Below are positions 6,596-12,120 of a DNA stretch of 12,120 nucleotides, in pieces. The position numbers and the translations under genes were made by a program. The notes under the pieces are model-generated. The model was given only the letters and a program-made list of their open reading frames with translations. It did no database searches and was not told the DNA's origin. This DNA comes from Saprospiraceae bacterium (lineage in GTDB: Bacteria > Bacteroidota > Bacteroidia > Chitinophagales > Saprospiraceae), in assembly GCA_007125435.1 (NCBI GenBank), contig SLDF01000354.1, positions 1 to 12,120 of the forward strand, given 5' to 3'. How positions within the stretch are numbered: the stretch's first letter is position 1; each line of letters starts with the position of its first letter.

Positions 6596-8110
6596 ATGGC
6601 AAATACAGGTCATATAACTCAAATAATTGGTCCGGTTGTAGACGTTTCTTTTTCAAAAGAGGGTTCAAAATTGCCGGATATCTTTAATGCGCTAGTTATC
6701 AAGCGCGATGGTCACGAAGATTTGGTTTTAGAATGTCAGCAACACCTGGGAGAAGATAGTGTAAGAGCTATTGCAATGGATGGTACTGATGGTCTGACCA
6801 GAGGTATGGAAGTCGTCGATATGGGAGAAACCATATCTATGCCAACCGGAGACGAGATCAAAGGTCGATTATTTAATGTTGTAGGTGAAACTATAGATGG
6901 TCTACCTCAAATACAAACTAAAGAGAAAGCCTCTATACACCGTAAGCCTCCTACTTTTGAAGAGCTATCAACAGCTACAGAAGTATTGTATACCGGTATC
7001 AAGGTTATTGACTTGATCGAGCCTTATGCTAAAGGTGGTAAGATTGGATTGTTTGGTGGTGCCGGTGTTGGTAAGACTGTATTGATTCAGGAGTTGATCA
7101 ACAATATTGCAAAAGGATATGGAGGACTTTCTGTATTCGCTGGTGTAGGTGAAAGAACACGTGAGGGGAATGACCTTCTAAGAGAGATGATCGAAGCGGG
7201 TATCATCAAGTACGGCGACAAGTTCATCGAGTCTATGGAAGAAGGCGGATGGGACTTATCTAAAGTAGACCTAAAAGAGTTAGAAGATTCTAAAGCGACA
7301 TTTATATTCGGACAGATGAATGAGCCTCCGGGAGCGAGAGCGAGAGTGGCTTTATCAGGTCTAACAGTTGCTGAATATTACAGAGACGGTGACATGAGTG
7401 ACCCGACTGGTGGTAAAGATATCTTATTCTTTATCGATAATATCTTTAGATTTACTCAAGCAGGATCTGAGGTATCGGCTCTACTAGGTCGTATGCCTTC
7501 AGCTGTGGGATACCAGCCTACGTTGGCTACAGAAATGGGTTTCATGCAAGAAAGGATTACCTCTACAAAGAGGGGGTCGATCACATCGGTACAGGCTGTT
7601 TATGTACCTGCCGATGACTTGACTGACCCTGCTCCGGCAACAACATTTGCTCACCTGGATGCCACTACGGTATTGAGTAGAAAAATTGCATCCCTAGGTA
7701 TTTACCCGGCTGTGGATCCATTAGACTCTACATCGAGAATATTAGACCCGGCAGTTATTGGTGATGAGCACTACAACTGTGCACAGAGGGTGAAAAACAT
7801 ACTTCAAAGATATAATGAGCTTCAGGATATCATTGCTATTCTGGGTATGGAAGAGCTTTCTGATGAAGATAAATTGGTCGTAAGTCGCGCTAGAAGGGTG
7901 CAGAGGTTTTTATCTCAGCCGTTCCATGTTGCTGAGCAATTTACCGGAATACCTGGTGTATTGGTACCAATTGAAGAGACCATCAGAGGCTTTAATATGA
8001 TCATGGATGGCGAAGTAGATGAATATCCTGAAATGGCATTCAACCTTGTAGGTTCTATTGATGAGGCTATTGAAAAAGGTAAGAAATTACTAGCAGAGTC
8101 TGCTTCATAA
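6596..8110 (+). CDS. atpD: F1 ATP synthase subunit beta
   Basis: This is the catalytic subunit of the membrane-attached F1 complex, which makes ATP from ADP and phosphate driven by the ion gradient. The 504-residue protein has the full set of marks: the P-loop GGAGVGKT (154-161, Lys160), GERTREGND (185-193, catalytic Glu186), FGQMNEPPGARARVALSGLT (238-257), LFFIDNIFRFTQAGSEVSALLG (278-299), GYQPTLATEMG, and the DELSEED-loop equivalent MEELSDEDK (418-426). It is longer than E. coli beta (460), mainly through an insertion around 203-233 (YGDKFIESMEEGGWDLSKVD) that I associate with Bacteroidota beta subunits. It is followed by atpC after 34 bp, with no alpha, gamma, delta, a, b or c genes nearby. 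A split ATP synthase locus is common in this phylum. No residue appears to be missing. Confidence 0.99.
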   Translation: MANTGHITQIIGPVVDVSFSKEGSKLPDIFNALVIKRDGHEDLVLECQQHLGEDSVRAIAMDGTDGLTRGMEVVDMGETISMPTGDEIKGRLFNVVGETIDGLPQIQTKEKASIHRKPPTFEELSTATEVLYTGIKVIDLIEPYAKGGKIGLFGGAGVGKTVLIQELINNIAKGYGGLSVFAGVGERTREGNDLLREMIEAGIIKYGDKFIESMEEGGWDLSKVDLKELEDSKATFIFGQMNEPPGARARVALSGLTVAEYYRDGDMSDPTGGKDILFFIDNIFRFTQAGSEVSALLGRMPSAVGYQPTLATEMGFMQERITSTKRGSITSVQAVYVPADDLTDPAPATTFAHLDATTVLSRKIASLGIYPAVDPLDSTSRILDPAVIGDEHYNCAQRVKNILQRYNELQDIIAILGMEELSDEDKLVVSRARRVQRFLSQPFHVAEQFTGIPGVLVPIEETIRGFNMIMDGEVDEYPEMAFNLVGSIDEAIEKGKKLLAESAS

Positions 8111-8144
8111 ATATAAAAACACGTTTGATTAAAATCTTAAGTTT

Positions 8145-8402
8145 ATGCAAGTAGTTGTTTTATCACCGGAAAAAGAGCTGTACAGCGGAGAAGCTTCTGC
8201 AGTAAAGGTACCGGGATCAGGTGGACAGTTTGAGATCCTCAACAACCACGCTCCGATCGTATCTGCTCTATCAGCAGGAGAGGTAAAAATCAAAACAGAA
8301 GACGGCAATGCTATGGTTTATACCATCAACAGCGGCTTTGTGGAGGTTCTTAATAATAATGTCTCTTTATTGGTAACCGGTGTAAAAAGTACGAACGAAT
8401 AG
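8145..8402 (+). CDS. atpC: F1 ATP synthase subunit epsilon (short form)
   Basis: This 85-residue protein is the epsilon subunit of the rotor stalk, joining gamma to the c-ring. It contains the N-terminal beta-sandwich only: VLSPEKELYSGEASAVKVPG, the signature FEILNNHAPIVSALSAGEV (29-47), and GFVEVLNNNVSLL. The C-terminal two-helix domain of about 50 residues found in E. coli (139 aa) is absent, so the inhibitory arm that blocks ATP hydrolysis in many bacteria is missing. Short forms are usual in Bacteroidota, so this is not a truncation by mutation. It is co-directional with atpD, 34 bp downstream, and is followed 27 bp later by a strong terminator, closing a two-gene operon. Confidence 0.96.
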   Translation: MQVVVLSPEKELYSGEASAVKVPGSGGQFEILNNHAPIVSALSAGEVKIKTEDGNAMVYTINSGFVEVLNNNVSLLVTGVKSTNE

Positions 8403-8429
8403 CCCAAGCAAACCCATATATCTAAAACT

Positions 8430-8470
8430 AATAAAAAGCCACAATCATACTTTGATTGTGGCTTTTTATT
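8430..8470. terminator. Bidirectional intrinsic terminator
   Basis: The arms 8430-8447 and 8453-8470 are perfectly complementary over 18 bp (core GCCACAATCA / TGATTGTGGC) around a five-base loop TACTT. A-rich and T-rich outer arms give a U tract in either direction. It sits between the convergent ends of atpC (8402) and the barrel gene (8568), so it can serve both. Confidence 0.93.
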
Positions 8471-8567
8471 TGAGCCATTATCAGCAAATATAGAGAAGCT
8501 TGTCTATCTCAAACGTCAAGCAACTATTGCTGGCAGGCAAAATATCTCTAAACAAAGATCTGTCTTG

Positions 8568-9323
8568 CTAAAACTCAAAAATAACACGTGTAGCAAAAAT
8601 GGGTTGCCTTTCATTTAAATACCATTCATAGCCTATACCACCTTGAACATATAAAAAATCACTAATCCTATAGTGAATCTGGGGCGTCAACCTTAAATCC
8701 TGGCCCAGACCTATAAGGTAACCATAATTGGCCTCAAGACTAAGAACAAAAGTCTCGGATAATTTCCGATTAAAAGAACCATTAAAAAGTATATCCCAGT
8801 CTGAGGATGACCTACGCTCCACGTCACCAAAATATAGATTATGTCTCGCTCCCATCATGCCAAGAAAACTGTACCCATTGCTGAATTCTTTGCCGGCAAT
8901 GTAGAGTAGATTAAACTCTTTAATCTGCTCTTCTACAATATATTCAGATAGCCACTGCCAGCCGTGAATGAATGAACTTGCTCCCGGGTTTTTAAATGTT
9001 CCTTGAAGTGCAAGCTTGTAGGCTTCTATCTGTCCATTCACCATGGGTAATTCAAGTTCAATTCCATAGCCATCTGCAAATGCCCACTCTATTTCCGGGG
9101 CCCAGTGCACATTGTATTGACCCTTTCTCCTTAATGGAAAAATAGCCAACGTATTAAACTCTATTTCGCCTTTCTCGGCACCCAATGGTCTGACCAGGTC
9201 AAATACCATTGGCTCGGGTAATGTAGGCCCAAAGTTCTTCTGTGCATAACTTACTATGCTATGACATACACAGAACATTACCAAAAGGAAACAATACTTT
9301 TTCAACAGGCAAAAATTTTGCAA
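8568..9323 (-). CDS. Predicted outer-membrane beta-barrel protein, unknown function
   Basis: The product (251 residues from the longest start) has a signal peptide ending SYA-Q near residue 27. Alternating polar and hydrophobic strands follow, rich in aromatic residues and glycine (IEWAFADGYGIELELP, YVQGGIGYEWYL), with a terminal phenylalanine (FATRVIFEF) as the BAM complex recognises. No binding or catalytic motif is apparent, and the name is by fold only. The start is uncertain: the longest frame begins with TTG at 9323, and a second TTG at 9305 would give MKKYCFLLVMFCVCHSIVSYA, a more typical signal peptide; neither is ATG. It lies 150 bp downstream of the porin-like gene on the same strand, so the two may be transcribed together. 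It shares the terminator at 8430-8470 with atpC. Confidence 0.85.
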   Translation of the reverse strand: MQNFCLLKKYCFLLVMFCVCHSIVSYAQKNFGPTLPEPMVFDLVRPLGAEKGEIEFNTLAIFPLRRKGQYNVHWAPEIEWAFADGYGIELELPMVNGQIEAYKLALQGTFKNPGASSFIHGWQWLSEYIVEEQIKEFNLLYIAGKEFSNGYSFLGMMGARHNLYFGDVERRSSSDWDILFNGSFNRKLSETFVLSLEANYGYLIGLGQDLRLTPQIHYRISDFLYVQGGIGYEWYLNERQPIFATRVIFEF

Positions 9324-9473
9324 AAGAGATAAACCTGACCTTAAAATCAGCTTAAATCAGTTAAAAAAGAGCTTAACTTAAGATAGAAAACAGCACAAGT
9401 AAAAGCGATATGCCGGTTTCGTCACTAATGAGGTAGATTAGATATAGTAATTTAACAATTGACAAACCAAAGA

Positions 9474-10670
9474 CTAGAAATTAACTTGAGCTTGAATTCT
9501 CAACAATCTACCTCGCTGGTGATTAATAGGCATAAGGGAGTTTTCGAAGGTTCGATCAGAAAAAGTATACATCATCACCAATTCAAAGTTTTGGTGTGGC
9601 TGCCATTCTACACCTATCTCTTGTTCATTGACTCGGTGTCTGGTGGCGTCCAATTCGTGTTTTTTACCTCCGCTATACACATGCCATCTGATAAATGGTA
9701 TGAAGACTTGTCTATCGACTCTGAGAAAGTACATACTTTGGATATATCCGCCGGATAGTGGACTATTTCTGACTGTCATTGTCTTGGGGTCAAATTCCGG
9801 ACCATTGCCTATGTTATATTCAGCTTGTATACCCCATGGCTGAGCATAATAGACAAAGCTAGCTGCCATTCTACTTTCTCTGAATTCGTTGATGTCCTGC
9901 AGATTCGTATTGATGACAAAATCCCCTGTATAGCCCTGGATGGAGGCCTCTATCAACTGCCCATTATCCAATTGGAAAGGATACGTAGCTCTGGCTACTA
10001 TATGTGGGCGATTATTTTGTTCAGGCATATTAGCTGTCTGTCCATTGTACAATCCAATACCTAAAACACCATAATCACCGGATCCTTTCAGACCGGAAGC
10101 GTTGATATATTCAAACCGTTTTCTGATTTTTTTAGGGGCCCAGTAAAAGAATACACCAATATCTCTTTCATTTGCTACAGCGCTATTGAGGCCATCGTTT
10201 CGATCCAGTGGTATCCTGTTTTGGCTTGACTGCAGGTTTTCAAATCCATATGGAACCTTACTCTGACCAATACGGACTCTAAACTCTAAATTTCTATCCA
10301 AAGCCAGATCAAAATAAGCATCTCTTATCTGAGCAAAGTTGCCCCCACCCGACGCAAAGTCCGGCTGAATGTACATAAAAACTCTTTCGTGTATTTGTCC
10401 ATAGTAGATGAGTCTGATCCTACGAAAAAAGAAACCGCCATTCTCACCCCACGATCGATCGCATTGGTCACATCGCAACAAGGGGTTGGTTTCAAATAGG
10501 CGATTATACCTCATCTGTCCATATCCTCTCAGCTGAATGCCTTGAGGTATAAAACTGCTCTGGTCACCAGCTAGATTGCCATCCCAGCCGTCAGGACTCC
10601 TCCCCTTGTTTTGCGCAAGTGCGTTCAAAGACAAAAAAAGGATCAACAAAATGCACCAATTCCTCAACAA
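9474..10670 (-). CDS. Phosphate-selective porin O/P family protein
   Basis: This 398-residue product resembles the OprO/OprP family of outer-membrane porins that pass phosphate or polyphosphate. A signal peptide (LILFLSLNALA-Q, to residue 19) precedes a barrel with the family-like segments FFRRIRLIYYGQIHERVFMYIQPDF (80-105), FRVRIGQSKVPYGFENLQSSQ (130-150) and NERDIGVFFYW (167-177). It ends in Phe (RIQAQVNF). Selectivity for phosphate is known for the Pseudomonas members and cannot be claimed here. The start is TTG at 10670, or the next TTG codon: a stop lies 27 codons upstream and no ATG occurs before residue 53, which would lose the signal peptide. An unusual CDQC motif sits at 67-70 in a predicted N-terminal loop. 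TTAACA-like repeats upstream may be regulatory. Confidence 0.88.
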   Translation of the reverse strand: MLRNWCILLILFLSLNALAQNKGRSPDGWDGNLAGDQSSFIPQGIQLRGYGQMRYNRLFETNPLLRCDQCDRSWGENGGFFFRRIRLIYYGQIHERVFMYIQPDFASGGGNFAQIRDAYFDLALDRNLEFRVRIGQSKVPYGFENLQSSQNRIPLDRNDGLNSAVANERDIGVFFYWAPKKIRKRFEYINASGLKGSGDYGVLGIGLYNGQTANMPEQNNRPHIVARATYPFQLDNGQLIEASIQGYTGDFVINTNLQDINEFRESRMAASFVYYAQPWGIQAEYNIGNGPEFDPKTMTVRNSPLSGGYIQSMYFLRVDRQVFIPFIRWHVYSGGKKHELDATRHRVNEQEIGVEWQPHQNFELVMMYTFSDRTFENSLMPINHQRGRLLRIQAQVNF

Positions 10671-10681
10671 CTTTAATTTTA

Positions 10682-10783
10682 TGTTTACTTTGTGTTAATT
10701 CGGTGCAAATTTCTTATTAAATAACAGCACATCCACTTCGTCTGCATTATGTTAAAGTGAACTTTATGTTAATTTATTGTAAA
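10682..10783 (-). promoter_or_regulatory. Possible Pho-box-like repeat region upstream of the porin gene
   Basis: Reading towards the porin gene, TTTACA (10783-10778), TTAACA (10772-10767) and TTCACT (10761-10756) repeat with exact 11-bp steps. Another TTAACA lies at 10755-10750. Closer to the start, TTAACA (10698-10693) and TAAACA (10687-10682) again have an 11-bp step. Six-base repeats at 11-bp spacing are the layout of PhoP/PhoB binding sites, and the downstream gene is of the phosphate-selective porin family. The region is AT-rich and no Bacteroidota Pho consensus is assumed, so this is a hypothesis. Confidence 0.3.
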
Positions 10784-10872
10784 CTTTTAATACCGGCTGA
10801 GTGAATTTTTAATTTTCATGTGGTCTATAAAGGATCCTGAGACTCCAATGAGAAATACATTTTAACTAGTCG

Positions 10873-10991
10873 ATTTGGGCATCACCCTCCTCCTGCCGTC
10901 GTCGGGTCGCTACGCTCCGAGGCTCGCTGTTCGCTCGGTCCTGCGGACTCACTCGCATACGCTCGTGACCCACTCCGCATCGCTGATGCAA
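10873..10991 (-). repeat. Interspersed intergenic repeat, copy R3
   Basis: Third copy of the R element, in the opposite orientation, in the divergent gap before the plus-strand barrel gene. Read on the minus strand it starts TTGCATCAGCGATGCGG and ends GGAGGGTGATGCCCAAA. Its 5' hairpin GCATC-AGC-GATGC is perfect. GTAGCGACCCGA is shared with R1 and R2. Its interior differs from theirs, being a string of GAGCG/GCGAG units (GAGCGTATGCGAGTGAGTCC...CGAGCGAACAGCGAGCC). At the 3' end it matches R2 rather than R1. It is strongly GC-rich compared with the flanks. A 70-codon frame across it on the minus strand is a by-product of the repeat. Confidence 0.85.
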
Positions 10992-11116
10992 GATCCCAGA
11001 AAAAAAACAACATTCGAAGCTTTCCCAGAGCAAAAGTCCTAAAATGTTTGTATCCGATGTACCTCGAGTTGTAAACAAATCAATACGCCTCGACGTTTGT
11101 TGGTTAAATATTAATT

Positions 11117-11833
11117 ATGAATAAAGCCATACTGTTTCTAATTTTCACAATAGCTGTTTTCAACCTGCATGCTCAAGAAGAGGAAAAAGAGAAAACCATT
11201 ACCTCATCTTCCTTCTTTATTAATCTGGGATATTCGAATCTAGATGCACAAGCTTTCAGTAACTCCTGGGAGCCTGGTGTTTTTGGTGATATCAGCACGC
11301 CTGGATTTTTATTGTCCTTTGGAAGTTCTTACTTCTACCCGCGCTTTATGTTTAATTGGGAATTTAATTCAAACCTGGGCGGCAGTGGTGAAGGTGCAAA
11401 CCATGCTTATAGACTAAGCGCTTTTGAAGGTAATTTGAACTTTGGATATATGGTGAAGACATCTTCATCTCTATTAGTATATCCTACTGTCGGTGTCGGA
11501 TTTGGCTCCAGTAGCTTTACGTTTGAAAGTAAAGACATAAGTGCAAATAATGTTTCAGACCTATTTGACATCAATGGTGCTATGCTTAACAGCACCTTTC
11601 TTGTTATACCCTTAGCTGTAAATACAGACTTCTTAATAGGCAAGAGAGATAATGTAAAATTTGTCCTGGGACTCAGTGCCGGTTACAACTTGAATATTAA
11701 TTTAAGTGACTGGAGACAGGGGAGCATATTAGGAAGACGGACTGACCGAAACTCATTCTCTGAATTAGAGCCATTCAATACACAAGGCTTTTTTGTTAGG
11801 GCTCGAATTGCTGTATGGTCTATAGATAAATAA
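11117..11833 (+). CDS. Predicted outer-membrane beta-barrel protein, unknown function
   Basis: The 238-residue product has a clear signal peptide (MNKAILFLIFTIAVFNLHA-Q, cleavage after 19) followed by an acidic linker EEEKEK. Glycine- and aromatic-rich alternating strands follow (FFINLGYSNLDAQAF, YPTVGVGFGSSSFTFES, VKFVLGLSAGYNLNINLSDW), typical of small 8-10 strand porin-like barrels in Bacteroidota. It ends RIAVWSIDK, not in an aromatic residue, so the usual BAM-recognised C-terminus is displaced by three residues (W-SIDK). The ATG is clear and the signal peptide begins at once. The leader is AT-rich with no Shine-Dalgarno. GACGTTTG, 20 bp after a TTG, is one base from a Bacteroidota promoter and ends 18 bp before the ATG. 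It is divergent from the porin-like gene, with R3 between them. No specific function is recognisable. Confidence 0.85.
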   Translation: MNKAILFLIFTIAVFNLHAQEEEKEKTITSSSFFINLGYSNLDAQAFSNSWEPGVFGDISTPGFLLSFGSSYFYPRFMFNWEFNSNLGGSGEGANHAYRLSAFEGNLNFGYMVKTSSSLLVYPTVGVGFGSSSFTFESKDISANNVSDLFDINGAMLNSTFLVIPLAVNTDFLIGKRDNVKFVLGLSAGYNLNINLSDWRQGSILGRRTDRNSFSELEPFNTQGFFVRARIAVWSIDK

Positions 11834-12120
11834 AGTTTATTCTTGCATTTATTGGCTTTCTGTAGAACGGTTAATCAGCTTTTAATATCAGTATCACAAA
11901 CTCATAACCCAACAAAGTATACCGCGCGAGGGTGACTGAAAGGTGCATGACTGAGTGGTGCGAAGCAATCAGATTGACTTAATGTCAAGCAAATAGTGGA
12001 TCACTTATTTTTTTCTGGGGACTAACACATAAAAAGTCTAAAGATCAACAATTTGCTAATCGGTTTACAGCCTTTTTTCTTGATAAGAACATTTGAGAAA
12101 TACATACATGTGGCAGGGTA
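11834..12120. other. Gene-free right edge
   Basis: I see no gene in this 287-bp tail. It includes a GC-richer strip at about 11921-11966, with GCGCGAGGG (11924-11932) and ATGACTGAGTGGTGCGAA (11947-11964), resembling part of the left edge read on the other strand. A small hairpin TTGAC-TTAAT-GTCAA lies at 11974-11988. The remainder is AT-rich. Confidence 0.4.
11991..12014 (+). terminator. Weak candidate terminator
   Basis: AAATAGTG and CACTTATTT can pair around GAT with one bulged T, followed directly by more T (TTTTC). With the 5-bp hairpin just before it at 11974-11988, it could end the barrel gene transcript, but it lies about 160 bp after the stop codon and the stem is short. Confidence 0.3.

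Noticed and set aside
9368..9385. Terminator of the porin-like gene at CTTAAGTTAAG followed by T-rich sequence on the minus strand
   Set aside because: The stem is only about five A/T-rich pairs with almost no loop, too weak to support.
1440..11000. CRISPR array from the repeated segments
   Set aside because: The copies are thousands of bases apart, in mixed orientation, and lack short regularly spaced repeats; no cas genes are present.
10866..11078. 70-codon minus-strand frame over R3
   Set aside because: It is composed mostly of repeat sequence, has no start signal, and its product is not related to those from the other copies in frame.

Overview
The window is chromosomal DNA of a Bacteroidota bacterium. 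The evidence is a type IX secretion (type B) C-terminal sorting domain, a Bacteroidota-style acidic lipoprotein export signal, promoter-like TAnnTTTG boxes, a two-gene atpD-atpC unit with a very short epsilon subunit, and a mevalonate-pathway GHMP kinase. The class cannot be fixed from the sequence; Saprospiria or Cytophagia are reasonable guesses. The genes are AT-rich and ordinary in codon use, while several intergenic segments are clearly more GC-rich.

Layout. Positions 1-250 hold no gene but include a GC-rich patch and a small 7-bp tandem repeat. A minus-strand lipoprotein follows (251-811). Next is a gene-poor stretch of about 860 bp (812-1677) carrying the first copy of an interspersed repeat (R1). 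From 6164 back to 1678 runs a minus-strand train: a calcium/cation antiporter, a secreted LamG protein with a type B sorting domain, a mevalonate-kinase-like GHMP kinase, TatC, and a membrane protein with a PH-like domain. Spacing is 51, 11, 61 and 5 bp, so at least parts are co-transcribed. The divergent gap 6165-6595 holds repeat copy R2, a hairpin, and promoter-like boxes facing both ways. atpD and atpC (6596-8402, plus strand) end at a strong two-way hairpin terminator. Two minus-strand outer-membrane beta-barrel genes follow: an unknown barrel (8568-9323) and a phosphate-selective-porin-family protein (9474-10670). The divergent gap 10671-11116 holds 11-bp-spaced TTAACA-like repeats and repeat copy R3. 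A plus-strand outer-membrane beta-barrel gene (11117-11833) and a gene-free tail complete the window.

How it fits together. Most products concern the cell envelope: protein export (TatC, a type IX client), ion transport and energy (CaCA exchanger, F1 ATP synthase), isoprenoid supply, and outer-membrane barrels. None of the protein genes is a candidate for a new defence or mobile system.

The least explained signal is the R repeat family. Three intergenic copies of about 119-147 bp share fixed ends (TTGCATCAGCGATG ... GGGTGATGMCCAA), conserved potential hairpins, and mosaic interiors. Two copies lie in divergent promoter regions. They resemble a REP/BIME-like or structured-RNA family rather than coding DNA. 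I found no transposase in the window.
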